Under the pieces are notes generated by a model. The model was given only the letters and a program-made list of their open reading frames with translations. It had not been told where the DNA came from and searched no databases. Source: Diphasiastrum complanatum (lineage: Eukaryota; Streptophyta; Lycopodiopsida; Lycopodiales; Lycopodiaceae). Taken from it: a stretch of 64,000 bases of DNA. Position numbers and translations under genes: made by a program. How positions within the stretch are numbered: the stretch's first letter is position 1; each line of letters begins with the position of its first letter. The DNA is taken from the NCBI GenBank assembly GCA_029204225.1, contig CM055095.1, positions 24,314,141 to 24,378,140 of the forward strand, given 5' to 3'. Positions 12,001 through 22,533 of the stretch are shown one piece after another.

Positions 12001-12981
12001 GTACTTTTACTCATTTATGTAGATGACATCATCATTAGTGGAAATAGTGTTGATGGTATTGAAAAAATCAAGATAGATCTATCCTTAGAGTTCAAGATGG
12101 TAGATCTAGGGTGTCTTCACTTCATCTTAGGCATAGAAGTACTTAGAGGGTCTGATTTTATCTTTATAAGTCAAGTAAACTATGTTCAAAGTCTTTTGAA
12201 GAAGTTTAAGATGGAAGTATGCAAAAGTGTTGACACACCAATGGAGCAAGATGTAAAAGTGCCAAATGAAGATGATGAAAGATCCTTCATGGACATCACT
12301 TTGTTTAGGCAACTTATAGGTTCCTTAATGTGGATCACTATAACTAGACCATATCTTAGCTTTAGTGTATGTAGGTTGAGCCAATCCATGCAAAAGCCAT
12401 TGAATATCCATTGGAAAAAGGCTAAGAGGATTCTAAGATACATCTCGGGTACATTGGATTTTGGGATTCTATATAGAGGAGATGTGATTAACCTTCATGC
12501 ATTTAGTGATTCAGATTTTGCAGGGGAAAAGAGGGATAGGAAATCAACAAGTGCCTATTCAACTTTCATAGGAGAAGGTGTGGTTTCATGGCTTTCAAAA
12601 AAGCAAGAAACTATATCTCTATCTTCAACCGAGGCCGAGTACAAAGCTTTGACAACCACTACAAAGGAGGTACTTTGGATCAAGAGATTATTGGTGGAGC
12701 TAAAGATCATGGATTCAGAGGAGGCACCAATCATCTACAATGACAATATATCAGCCCAACACCTTGCATCTAACCCAATCTTCCATGCAAGATCTAAGCA
12801 CATTGAGATATGCCATCACTTTGTGAGAGAAATGGTGCAAGCCAAGGAGATTGCTTTGGAGCATGTTCCAAGCAATGAATGTGTAGCTGATCTACTTACT
12901 AAACCACTTCAAAAGACACCTTTTATGAAGTTCAGATCATCACTTGGAGTGATTAGTAAAGCAATGATTGAACCAAGCTAG
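9013..12981 (+). CDS. Copia Gag-Pol polyprotein, intact (1,322 aa)
   Basis: This frame encodes all proteins needed for copia retrotransposition. ATG 9,013 is preceded directly by an in-frame TAG, which fixes the 5' limit of the frame. In order: Gag (residues 1-250), CCHC zinc knuckle CYYCSKMGHYASEC (256-269), retropepsin with active Asp314 in IDSGASSHM, integrase HHCC zinc domain (H447, H452, C481, C484), integrase core D511, D573, E609 (35 residues between the last two, the classical DD35E spacing), reverse transcriptase with Asp917 (QMDVSKAFL) and YVDD (Asp1004-Asp1005), and RNase H with Asp1166, Glu1207 and Asp1244. There are no stops or frameshifts. Gag and Pol share one frame, so any Gag:Pol ratio control must be post-translational or by splicing. 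Long antisense frames inside it are shadows. Confidence 0.97.
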   Translation: MASINAYLLDTNERLNKTNYSIWKVRMESIMIMQDLMEIVNGKEGEPIHPQEKAKYIKRCNVALHCIKMNVANELLREVGDCTSAQDAWETLQKVYESKNQTRMLALKNQIYRSYQKKRESAHTFVLRVKELNKELAFIGDPIKDEELVQLILNGLSFEFDNLVQGYAIMGKLPILEELQGTLMAEESRRSQMQERMDRLSIQGGDDQALFTKGKGKSKGKGSTFKKSTKLEDQEGPPKTSPSTTKVKKDKSKVKCYYCSKMGHYASECFKRKQDQSQANMSKEEEEESSHEDSLMMSIFSSTSFKGEDPWWIDSGASSHMTSKREFFSSLLSYDGPIKSIYTANDEACKIEGVGSIPLCLGSSKKINIEGVLYIPTITKNLLSVGQMVDNGFNVDFASNECFIKKKGKIVAKGTRLGKLYKLDAFVDTNVVMLAEKSKISTFTLWHKRLGHVNSGSMEAMIKEEYALGLPRSIGKEDKVCEACALSKAHKKVFPNSITKSSHPLELIHSDVHIASTKSNGGSSMFLTFIDDYSRYCWVFLLSFKSQVFDTFVKFKLFVEKHHNHSIKILRSDNGGEFISNEFKAFCEEEGIKKETSCPYTPQQNGVAERRNRTLCECSKALRLDACLPKSFWGESLVCANYLMNRVSCKAIEGKTPYEMLYGKKPNLNHLKVFGCICYVHVPLETRTKEDPSSTRGIMLGYASSSKGYKVYLPSLNKFVVSRDVIFDEHHMHMLEEGSSAPTIKKKMAEEQDLGFEEELVEEQAPNPPITPRRSSRAKVEPSKLTYQGKGQQVEGISSTSYALSSFEEPSNVEDALNSKEWYKAMLDEYDALIENETWLLVERPQRNVIGCKWVFKLKLNANGSVNKHKARLVAKGYAQERGIDYEETFAPMAKMVTIRLIIALASHFGWILCQMDVSKAFLNGFLEEDIYMEKPQGFIKHGMENKVCHLQRSIYGLKQASRSWNSRLHCYLISLSSFQSEYDPTLYITFDDVGIVLLLIYVDDIIISGNSVDGIEKIKIDLSLEFKMVDLGCLHFILGIEVLRGSDFIFISQVNYVQSLLKKFKMEVCKSVDTPMEQDVKVPNEDDERSFMDITLFRQLIGSLMWITITRPYLSFSVCRLSQSMQKPLNIHWKKAKRILRYISGTLDFGILYRGDVINLHAFSDSDFAGEKRDRKSTSAYSTFIGEGVVSWLSKKQETISLSSTEAEYKALTTTTKEVLWIKRLLVELKIMDSEEAPIIYNDNISAQHLASNPIFHARSKHIEICHHFVREMVQAKEIALEHVPSNECVADLLTKPLQKTPFMKFRSSLGVISKAMIEPS

Positions 12982-12984
12982 ATA

Positions 12985-12995
12985 GTGAGGAGGAG
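12985..12995 (+). other. Polypurine tract
   Basis: GTGAGGAGGAG, just after the stop codon and directly abutting the 3' LTR, is the expected plus-strand primer for reverse transcription. Confidence 0.9.
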
Positions 12996-13677
12996 TGTTA
13001 AAAATTCACAATTCTAGCTTGACTAGTTTTGGTCATATGACTTGTAAATAGTTAGATGGTCATGATGTGGCTTGTCACACGTGCCAAATAGCATAGGATT
13101 CCATTCATAAGGATGTTCTCAAGTATACCTAAGTGTTAGAACCTTTGGAATGAGTCCAAATTATGCTTAGATACAAGGGAGAAAAAATAGGAGCTATTTT
13201 TGGTAATTTTTGCATTGTTGAGGGATCTCCAAGATTCCAACCCTAACTTGATAGGGATGAAATATCCACCAAAATTAGAATTAGGGATAGGTTTAGGGCT
13301 ACTCATACCTGCCCAAAATCGTGATGGATCATGTATATATAGGTGATGATATCTCACCAAAATCAATCAAGCAATTTCATGTTTTTTCTCTCATAATGGT
13401 GCAATTGCTCTCTATGTTCATAATTGTTTGAGTACTTGTGATTACTAATGATTATAGGATTGAATGTAGGTCTGGTGTACAGTACTCAGACTGTGGGAGG
13501 CCGTACTTTCACACGTGTGAAGCCTTCTTCAAGGATTTGGGCCATTTAGTGAGGTTCAAGCATAGATTTTTGATGGATTTTGATGGTTCAACTTGTGCTA
13601 ATCTTATGAAATCATAATCTATTGTTTCCCTCATCATTTCAAGTGTTTTAGGATCCTTATTTGCTGTAATTTTTACA
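12996..13677 (+). repeat. 3' LTR of the intact copia element
   Basis: 682 bp, the same length as the 5' LTR, with about four substitutions and no indels seen. It is followed by the right TTAAC duplication at 13,678-13,682. Confidence 0.97.
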
Positions 13678-13682
13678 TTAAC

Positions 13683-15228
13683 AAATCAGGATCAATATAG
13701 GGTCAACAATGAACGACAAAAGTTTGTGTTGAACACTTTCATGATCAAATGTTCTATCTAGTGACAAAATATGTAGTACATCAAGAACATGACTAATGGA
13801 GAGGGCACATGAGGCAAAGATAGGACGACCTAGGAAAAAGGTCGATGACTTGGATGTTAAAGGCATTGATATCAATGATGCTAATAAGATTCTAAAATGA
13901 TTAACATGCCACAAAATGAGATGTTGCTTAATTGAAAGTGCACTACTAAAAGTGGTGAACCTAGTATAGATGAAGCTTGCAAACAATGTGAACTCCATGA
14001 AAACGTGTTTCATGTCAATGTTCAGACATCTACACAACAAGCTCAATATTTATCAAGCTCTAAAATCATTGAATCTCTCAACCTCCTATGCAATTTCATC
14101 AGAAAAGAGGCTACCAACTTGCTTCTTGACAATGTACCTAAGAGCTCTAGAGGACAAGGCCAAGGCATTAGACTTAGAGAGATTTAAAGAAAGAGAGATG
14201 CAAACATACATTTTCAAATGATTGAGTTAGTGGTGGAAGCATTCCAAACTATGCAAAGCAAAATATTATGGATTACAACGTAGTTCTTCTCAAAATCTCA
14301 GAATCTATGAACAAAATAGTGATACATCTTGCACACAATATATTCATAGAAAAGAAAACTCCAAGAAGTATAATATCAACAAAACGTTTTTTTTTTTCTT
14401 GCATTCAAATTTCTTTATCTTCTAGTTAATGAGACACACACTTTCATAAGTTACTCTAAAATCCTTTCGTGGGCACCACTCCATTGCCATGAGCATCTAT
14501 CTTGATAGAATTGAGGCCATGGAGATGTTATCTTATCTATCCACATTTCTTGATATGAAAGACGATAAAAAAATGCTTTATTCTCATGCCTTTATTATCA
14601 TGTGGAAGGTAATGTTCATGTTATGAAATACACTAAAAATATATAGGCGAAGATGCCATTGACATTCAAGTTCCTTTGTGGAAAAAATTATCTCCATTTC
14701 CTTGTAGATTTATATTTGCTCTAAATTCTTGTTTTGAATATCTATAAACCATCTTAGCTTACAAATGATTCTTTTTGGCCAACCTTTTACTCTCAATAAT
14801 ACAAGATGGAGCCAAAACAATCAAAATGGCAATACTAAGGACACTATTCAAACTTTGGCTTGGTGATTGAGCCAAAATTAGTATACAATGTCAATAACAT
14901 GTTGCTTAAGCACTGCAAAGTTTTAGAGTTTGGATGTGTCCTTGTCGTTAGACACAACAACTTCACCCAACAATGATTTGCTAAAATGTATCCTTGTTTT
15001 TTAGGCCTATTGGATTCTCATTTGAATTGTGGACCTTATGGATACTATAGAGTGGTCATGGTATGCTTATATTATCATAGTATTCACTATATTGTTGGAT
15101 TAAAAGAAACTTCAGACATACTCGACTTATCAGGTTCTAAAGTCTTTGGTCAATCTATAGGGTCAACTAGGATTGATGCACTATGCAAACTTATGAAAGC
15201 ATAAATAAATCCATGACCTTCGCATCAT
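13683..15228. other. Right flank, no gene recognised
   Basis: A 122-codon minus-strand frame (13,678-14,046) and shorter plus frames have no recognisable domain, and one overlaps the insertion boundary. A T(12) run lies near 14,388. I cannot assign this stretch. Confidence 0.35.
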
Positions 15229-15345
15229 AAATTTGAGAAATTCAACTAGTTTAGTCTATTTTGGTCATATTTCTATATTTGACAACTGAGGCCAATTTTC
15301 ATATTAGACTTAGATGTTGACTTTTCAAAGTTATAGCGTCTCCTT
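15229..15345 (+). repeat. LTR remnant of the RT-less copia family
   Basis: GAAATTCAACTAGTTTAGTC and the following TTAGACTTAGATGTTGACTT and TTTCAAAGTT match the first about 110 bp of the LTRs at 35,327 and 39,131, with scattered substitutions. Only the 5' end of the LTR remains. The sequence then passes directly into unrelated minus-strand coding-like DNA. Confidence 0.75.
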
Positions 15346-18300
15346 TGCCAACCTCTGGTGGATCAGATAGCCCATGACGTCTTCCATAAAATTGATGTGG
15401 TCCAGTTTCATCAAGTCCTTTGGCGTGTGAAGGGACTTGTGGACTCCTGTCAACCAGTCATGGTCGACCCACGCTTGGAATCTATGCATCCAGGGATCGC
15501 CAAGGAAGGCGGCTCGGTAATACACACGAGCGACTCGCAGCTGATCATCAACTTTGTCGAAAGCTAGCGCCTTATTAGGATCAAAAAATATGGGGGGGGG
15601 AGAAAATTGTCCCATTTAGTTTCAATCTCCATTAAATGCTCTAAGTCTCGAGCGTAAGTGGCTGTCGCGCGGACTGTTGGATCAGGGCAGTTGAAATATG
15701 TATTTGCGAATATGGTGAGAGCCCTTATGGCATCTACATCTGTATCTCAACTGTGATCTGATGGAATTTTTGGCCAATTGAAGTTTTGAATTGTGATCTT
15801 GTCCAGAGGGGTGCCGCATTCTGCCCATTTGGATCGTCGTGTGCATGGCAAGAAGTGTGTGTTCACCCATAGTTGTTGCAGACTCTTTCAAAAAGCTGTT
15901 GACGCCACTCTGGTTGTGGTTGGAGGGTAGGTAATGCTTGCAGCTCTTTGTCCTTTATTGTCTGAGTTGAAAAGGATATCTGCCAACCACCTCTTGATGA
16001 CTCATGGGGATACTTCGCTAGGAATTCGTTTATTTTCTCCTCCACAGACTTTGGTCTTCGGAAGGCCCGACTGACAGATATGGTGCACGAACCTCTGGAT
16101 GATGTTGCATGTCCTTCTTCTTGGCTTTGGTTGGGACCTCCACCTTGGCCTTGGTCTCGCGTCTCAACACCCGTATCTGTTGGTCCTTGGTCTTGGCCTT
16201 CGGACCCTTGATCTTGATTGAACCCCCCTGCTGCTTGTTGGCTTTGATCCTGGCTCGTACTGGCCTGTGCAACATCAAAAATGGGTGGTGGTGGAATCAC
16301 CATGGAGGTGGGCTGGGCTTTCTTCTCCATGTACTATTGGCAAGCCTTGAGGGCTTATTTGGCCCGGGCGAGCTCGTGAGTTGCGCTTGTCCGATATTTA
16401 TTGAGTTTTGCCTAGCAGCTGTTTAATGTTTGTCTATATACCTACACCTGATGCCTAAAGAGATTCATCTCTGATTTAGATAGCGGCCCTGAGTCTGGTG
16501 CAGGTTGGGCTAACCAGACGACCTTTTCACTTTGTAGGGCTTTGACTTCTGCCCCCAGGCACGTATTCTCTGCTTCGTAAATTTGTAGTTGCGCTTGGAG
16601 GGGAGCAAGCCGTTGGGACGCTTCGGATTGAAGCTCCCACACCTTTGTGGAGGCCTCTATCAGCACTTTGGAGAGGCTTTGGATGTATAGATTGAGGCCC
16701 TCCTCCTTTTGCTACAGCCTGAAATCTCCTGGTGCCCTTCTTGTTCATGTTGTTGAGTTAGAATCACCTCGTGCTGCAGATTTGTGAGTTCCGCTCGCAG
16801 CTGTGTATTGCTTGTCGCCAGGTGTAGTACCTCACTTTCCAAAATAGCTTTGGCTACTACCGCCTCCAAGATGTATTTGCCTAGAGTCTGGTACGTTGTC
16901 GTTGAGTCGGTTGGAACAGCCGGTACACTAGCACTGATAGGGGCTTCTGTGGTGGCAGCCCCGACGATTGTGGAGCTCCGTCGTCATTGTCTTCAATTAG
17001 GTTCTTGGGGGACCTAATGTCATCTGGGGCGGTGGGATCAGTCCAATCTGGCAATGGTATAAAGATTGTCTGAACAAATGCGTCATCAGGCAATGGTTGG
17101 TTGCCCTCGGAAACCTTTGGTGGCGAAACAGGTGGGGTGCAAGAAGCAATAGTGGAAACGGGGTTGAAGACGGTTTGTCCAAACAAGAGAATGGGAGGAA
17201 CAAAGGGGAACTGAAGTGTGGTGTGGAGCATGGAAGGCGAGGAGGGAGCAGAAATGATCTAACGTGGGGGTGAAAAGTTGATGACTTGCATCCACACTAG
17301 AGTGTCTAGAGACAACTGAGAATCAGAGGGATTAAACGTGAGGGGAGCAATGGTGGTGGCAGGAGTGATGGAGGATGCAATGGTGATGGATGGAGTAGTG
17401 GATAATGAAACAGAAATGGGAGTGGTATCAATAGAGAAAAGGGGGATGGGAACAGAAATAGTCGTGGATGGAACAGAAAGAGGGGTAGTGACAATAGAGA
17501 CAGGAGGGGGAGATTGCACGGAAGAAGAAGTGGCGATGGTTGATGGAGTCGTTAGTGTGGTGGTGGTGGTGCGTCTTCAGATAGTAGGTGGAGATGAAGA
17601 TGAAGAGGCAGCGCCACGCATTCATTTGTTGGCCGTTGTGTCAGTAACTGCAGGTTGGGAGGAGGTGGATGCTACAGATGACAGATAGAGGTTAGTGTGT
17701 GGCACGATGAAAGACAAAAGGGTTGAGTGGTGGAAACCACGCACTTTTGCCTCGAGAAGTGCGTAGGCAAAATTACACAACAGGGGGCCTGTTACGATAC
17801 GCTCACGGTGGTTGGGTTTGATGGAGATGGTTAGTTTGCGAATGAGAAAGCTATGCCAATCGTATGGCACAATTTAGGGGGCTAGGGAATGTCAGAAAGG
17901 ATTCCACTATCTGACTCAACATCTTGGACTGGATTTTGTCCTTGCGAAATGTTGAAATAACTAGAAAGTTATTCAACAGATGCACAGTCATCTAAATGAC
18001 GGGTTCCGTAATAACATCTTTCAGGTAACCATTGCTAGTCTGGATTGGGATTTCTAGTGCAGTTTGGGTGATGAAAGGTTTGATCAGAGTTTTTGCCTGA
18101 TGATGGGAGATGGGCTGACGGTCACCGGACATAATGCTAATGGTGACTATCGAGTTTGTGTTAATCCTGACCTTGTACATGGTACCTTGGTACAGGAAGT
18201 GGAAACGTGTCTTCGACGCGTCCCAGGTGGCGTAAGCATGAAGGGCGAGGCCCATGTTCATCTCATAATGGAAAAGTGCCGAAAAAAATCCCATTGCTTC

Positions 18301-18435
18301 AAGAAGTGGGCCAGTTGTCTAAAGCCATGCTTGAATCAAAGCGTTAGAGGGTAAGGACCAAATCTGTGTAGCTGAGGGGATTTCATGCTGGATCACCTAC
18401 TTGGTGCCAGAGTCTTCAGAGGATGAGGAGGCCAT
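15346..18435 (-). pseudogene. Unidentified degenerate minus-strand ORF (coiled coil, Pro/Ser/Gln-rich)
   Basis: From a minus-strand ATG at 18,435 (MASSSSEDSGTK then stop) coding-like sequence runs left in several frames. There is a globular part (17,992-18,294, 100 codons open), a Pro/Ser/Thr-rich part (16,881-17,519), a heptad-like coiled coil (16,442-16,869: EVLHLATSNTQLRAELTNL, then a frame change), a Gln/Gly-rich linker (16,150-16,330) and a tail (15,331-15,615). Stops and frameshifts separate the pieces. I do not recognise the family. Its position beside minus-strand gypsy sequence suggests an accessory retroelement protein, but that is inference. A host gene remnant is not excluded. Confidence 0.45.
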
Positions 18436-18684
18436 GTTAGCAGTGATAGTTAAAGAGCAAAAAAGTAGAAAAAACGGTGAAAAAGGTAAGAAGGTGTAAA
18501 AACGACAAAAAACTATGAATAATGAGTGTTGGATGGCAAGAACTGTAGTTCAGAGCGCAGATCTGTGTTCAGTATGAGCAGATGATAGCTTGTAGGAAGT
18601 TTGGTCGCAAACAAAGAACTTGGAAATTTCAGTGAAAATTTGAGCAGAGCTTCGCCAGCAAAGTGACAAATGACTCGAAATCAG

Positions 18685-18696
18685 CCCTTATATAGA
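18685..18696 (-). promoter_or_regulatory. Possible minus-strand TATA box
   Basis: TCTATATAAGGG on the minus strand lies about 250 bp upstream of the ATG at 18,435. Position and sequence fit a promoter, but there is no independent support. Confidence 0.35.
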
Positions 18697-18779
18697 AGAA
18701 TTTAGAGTGTGTATTAGGTGGAATCCACTTTCCCTTGTTCAGTTCCACCCAAATTTTGGCAAGGACCTTCTTCACAAAA

Positions 18780-19055
18780 TTCTAAGACCTCAGGGAAGTC
18801 TGCGAGAGTTCAAAAGGTGATTTGACTGCCCTACGAAGGTTCTGCGAGGGTTCAGACTGTTTGCGAGGGTTCAACTCTTGCAGACAGTCATCTTTCATAG
18901 AACATGTCCTTGTGATTGGATTTTCAAGATCAGACCCTGTAGGCAGGCTAATTTCACTGTTCTGATTTCATTTAGGCACCTTGAGAGGGTTGGTAGGATG
19001 GTCTTGATGCTCAGCGAGGATTCTGAAGATTCAGCTTTTGAGAACCCTCGCATAC
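18780..19055 (-). repeat. Leader-like segment with TGCGAGGGTTC motifs
   Basis: TGCGAGAGTTC (18,801), TGCGAGGGTTC (18,843 and 18,862) and the inverse GAACCCTCGCA (19,042) occur in 250 bp. The same motif is scattered through the gypsy leader at 21,590-22,240. This suggests a second piece of leader from the same family, joined directly to the broken end of the RT frame at 19,057. Confidence 0.55.
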
Positions 19056-19056
19056 A

Positions 19057-20345
19057 CTAAAAAATGATTGGAAAATCCTTTTTGTGTTCACCTGGCTGGG
19101 TTAAGACTGCTCCAACTGCATACTTTGATGTGTCCGTATGCACATGAAACTCAATGGACCAATTGGGTGGACATAAGATTGGTGCTGAAACCAATGCATC
19201 CTTAAGATTTTGGAAAGCCTTTAGGGCTTCCTCATTCCAATGTGGATTCATTGTGAGTTTGTAAATTGGTCGGGCTAACTCTGCAAAATCAAGAATGGAG
19301 ATCCTATAATAGTTAGCATGACCCATGAAGATGTAGACTTCACAGATCGTTCCCGGTGGTGCTAGATCAACAATGATCCTGATCTTTGATAAGTCCATGG
19401 CGATCCTGTGTCTTGACACTATATGGCCGAGAATCAAGCCATGTGTCACCCAAAATTGACATTTTTCTGGATTCAAGGAGATCTGGAAGTTGCGGCATTT
19501 TTGTAACACCTTCTCCAAATTGGATAAGTGTTCTGAATCTTGCCCATGCATGCATAGATCGTCCAAGAAAATTTTCAAAAATTTTTGTAAATATTCTTTG
19601 AATGCCACCTACATGACACGCTGAAAGGTGTTTGGGGCATTGCAAAGTCTGAATGGCATCACTTTATAGGCATAGGTTCTCCATTCCGTGGCAAATGCTA
19701 TCTTGTGTTGGTCTTGGGAGGCTATCTTCACCTGGTTGTAGCCGCTAAAGCCATCTAGAAAACTGTAGGCTTCGGCACCAGCTACTCTATCGAGGACACT
19801 TTTCGTAAATGGTAAAGAAAAATGATCCTTTTTGGTGACTGTGTTTAGTGCCTTCATATTCACACAAATCCGCATTTTATCGTTCTTCTCGGAGGTAGTA
19901 TAACTATCAACGATAGTCATTCTGTGTGCTCGTCCATCAGCTTCTGCAACTCCTGCTTGATCAGTTTTGTATAATTCGGGTGCAACAGTAGTAACGGCTT
20001 ACCTTGGGGACTGCTCCATCCACCAAATGGTGTGTTGGACTACTATTGGTGGAATGCCCTTAAGATCACTATAACTCCAGGCAAAACAGTCCTTATACTC
20101 CACCAACAATGATCTTAGTCTCTTGAACTGTGTGGGCGTTAACTGCTCTCCCACACGCACTATCTTTTCTTCTTCACTGGCTCGACAAGGTTCATTGGCT
20201 GTGTTTCATCCCTCGAAGACTTGTTTCACTGGTGTCTGGCTTTGATCAGGTTCTCGTTGGGCTTGCGGCATCATAATCACCACGTCGTCCAAGGTAAGTT
20301 TCAGGCATCTTATGAAGGAGCTCGTCGAGATTCCTCTTTCAGCAT
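19057..20345 (-). pseudogene. Ty3/gypsy reverse transcriptase-RNase H, decayed
   Basis: Read right to left: a pre-RT segment (YKDCFAWSYSDLKGIPP-like, about 20,050-20,100), then RT palm blocks RICVNMKALN, SFLDGFSGYNQV (first catalytic Asp) and MPFRLCNAPNTFQRVM (19,609-19,920). A TAG stop follows, then FLDDL in place of YVDD and the start of RNase H (EFHVHTDTSKYAVGAVL) to a stop at 19,057. The normal MPFGL glycine is Arg here. RNase H is cut after its first strand and integrase is absent. At least one stop and several frame changes upstream of 19,920 make it inactive. Confidence 0.9.
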
Positions 20346-20383
20346 ATTGATCTTAGCCCGACTGGTCATCTTTTGATTTTCTG

Positions 20384-21330
20384 TCATCTGTTAGAAGATG
20401 ACGTTGTATCTGAGTCCATCTTGATTGACTTCAAGGAATCCAACTTCTTCTTTTTGCTCTTTTTTGTCATTTTGGTGGATTCGTCCTTGTTGACTTTCAT
20501 CGGAACTACCGTGACATTCGCCTTGTGGTTGTGAATATTGACATCCACTGTAGCTATCGCCTCTTCGGGTAGATCACTCCATCGGATCACCTAGTTGTAG
20601 CGTTGTTTCAACTGATTCTTCTTATTCGCAGGTGCACGTACTGCTCCCGTCATTTCACTTCTCTTCTGATGCTTCGTGGTAGTCCGGCTAGGAACCACAT
20701 GATCACCACAGGATCGGGAGTTAGGGCTGCACTACACTCGGATCGTAGATGTTTGACCCATTCAATATAGTCCATGACCCTTTCTTGTTTTCCCATCTTG
20801 ACTTTACTCAGTAGGAGAAATGGGTCTTCCAGGAACTTTCTTGGTTTAAAGCACGTAATGAGAGCCGCTTTAACCGCTTCCCATGTAGATTTTTCTTCCT
20901 CTGACAGGTTGAAAAACCAATCTTGAGCCACTGCCAATAAAGACATGGGAAACAGCATCAGCTTTTCCGCAGGTGTCCATTCGCCGTAGATTTCACAAGC
21001 TTGCTCGTAGATCTAGAGGAATCAGATGGAATCTGATGATCCGTCGTATTTTGGTATTTTCATCCAAGGTGCTCTCCAGAGTACTTGCAAGGGAGCGACA
21101 TGTACGGGTTGGCCCATTGGTGCTGGTTCCGGTTCTGCCTCTTGTTGCACAACTGCTAATCTGGGAAGGTGTGGTGCTTGATTTGCTATTATTCGTGTTA
21201 TTGATCGTCCCGATCTTGGATTCATCCGATGGTGGGTTCCAAAGTAGTTGGATCTTGCTTGTACAATGGGATGCAGTTTGGATCTTAAAAATCTGATCAA
21301 TCTGATCGGCCTGAAGTGAAATTTAGACAT
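20384..21330 (-). pseudogene. Ty3/gypsy gag, decayed
   Basis: The segment 20,650-20,958 encodes a Retrotrans_gag domain (MLFPMSLLAVAQDWFFNL; then a phenylalanine/arginine block FKPRKF and LPRSIRREV). It is preceded by a frame at 21,022-21,330 ending KIPKYDGSSDSI, the usual gag lead-in, with a stop between the two. A Lys-rich tail is at 20,384-20,590. No CCHC zinc knuckle is visible. It belongs with the RT to its left and the PBS and LTR to its right as one minus-strand element. Confidence 0.85.
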
Positions 21331-21339
21331 TTTACGATG

Positions 21340-22520
21340 GTTTTTCCTTGATAACTTCTTACTCCTTCCACTGATTGACTTGAGATTTTGACAGTAGCTG
21401 GATCTGGTGCAGCTCTTTCCACTGATCTAGTCTACTAGGGTTATCTTGTGCAAGGGTTGGCTGTGCAAGGGTTCTTTAATATTTTTGCAGATAAAAAACT
21501 TGATATCTCTCAGATCTTTGGGAATTAACTCTCTCAAGGATCACAGTAGCTGAATTTGGGTCAGATCTCACTATGGAAAGCTTTCTGAGAGTTGACTCTC
21601 GCACTAAGTGAAAATTTCACTATATGCGAGGGTTCAAAACCACTATTTTGGCTTGACCTTCACCAAATCTCTATACTAACTCTCGCAGGCTTTATCACTG
21701 ATGAAAATGGACATTCTGAATCAATTGAGAGGGTCTGCGAGAGTTCTTACTGAAAGGTTTTGCTGGATCTTTACTTTTTAGTGATTTTTTAGCACTTAAA
21801 TCCAATTTTTTGCTCACTGAAATCAAACTAACTCTCGTAGGCTTTTCTGTGTCCTGGTCTCATTGAGATGGAGGTTTAGAATCTTCTGCAAGAGTTCTTG
21901 CCCACTGGAACTGAAAATTTTGGTGTCTGCGAGGGTTCTATGGTACTTTCCCGTCTTTTTTTCACTAGGAACTCTTGCACAGGCACTTAGACATCAAACT
22001 AACTCTCGCAAGTTTCTTTGTGTCCTAGTCTCACTAAGATGGAACTTTAGAGGGCTCTGTGAGAGTTCTAGTAAAGATTTGAATTTTTTTGGATTTTTTC
22101 AAGGGTTTTTTGAATTTTTTATGAGTTTTCTCTGATTTTTGCAATCTGCTTAGAATTAACTCTCGCAGGCTTCTATGCAGGTTTGGGACAGTACCCTGGA
22201 GCTACTGCCAATTATGCAAGGGTTAATTCACCCTAGTTTTGGAGATATAAAAATCTGATGAGATTTTAGGCTCTTTCTCCCTCCAAAATACAGATTGGTG
22301 TGTTTTTGGATTTTTGGCTGGTTGGTTTGGATTTCAAGCCCTTAGAGGCTGTTCAAGGCCTCCTCTACCCTCTCACACCTCCTCCGCTAGCTCTGAATAG
22401 TCCAAACACAAAAAAATACAGAAAACTAACTCTAAACACCCAAAAATCTACCTAAAACTACTCTAAAAAGCAAGAAAATAGCTAAAATGCAACTACACTA
22501 GTTAGTGAAAACCTATCTCT
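21340..22520 (-). repeat. Gypsy leader rich in bidirectional TGCGAGGGTTC-type motifs
   Basis: Between PBS and gag, TGCGAG(G/A)GTTC and its inverse (AACTCTCGCAGGC) recur: 21,625, 21,678 (inverse), 21,736, about 21,830 (inverse variant), 21,928, 22,000 (inverse variant) and 22,158 (inverse). A degenerate block of about 80 bp is also repeated with a 170-bp offset (about 21,820-21,898 and 21,991-22,069). No long frame is present. Confidence 0.7.
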
Positions 22521-22533
22521 AGCAACGGCGCCA
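22521..22533 (-). other. Ty3/gypsy primer-binding site
   Basis: Minus-strand TGGCGCCGTTGCT is the PBS type common in plant Tat/Athila-like gypsy elements. It lies one base inside the LTR terminus at 22,535. Confidence 0.85.

Larger units (their letters stand above)
7520..13677 (+). mobile_element. Complete, apparently intact Ty1/copia retrotransposon
   Basis: The 6,158-bp element has 682-bp LTRs at 7,520-8,201 and 12,996-13,677. Both start TGTTAAAAATTC and end TTTTTACA. A PBS for initiator tRNA-Met follows the 5' LTR, a single uninterrupted Gag-Pol frame fills the interior, and a purine tract precedes the 3' LTR. The 5-bp sequence TTAAC flanks it on both sides (7,515-7,519 and 13,678-13,682), a clean target-site duplication. 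Reading the two LTRs against each other I count four substitutions (in the ggtagg/gatagg, agcatt/agaatt, aaccgt/aatcgt and attttat/atttcat contexts), about 0.6%. All catalytic residues checked are present, so the element may still be autonomous. Expression is not shown by the sequence. Confidence 0.97.

Noticed and set aside
13678-14046. 122-codon minus-strand frame as a gene
   Set aside because: No domain, biased composition, and it overlaps the insertion boundary of the copia element.
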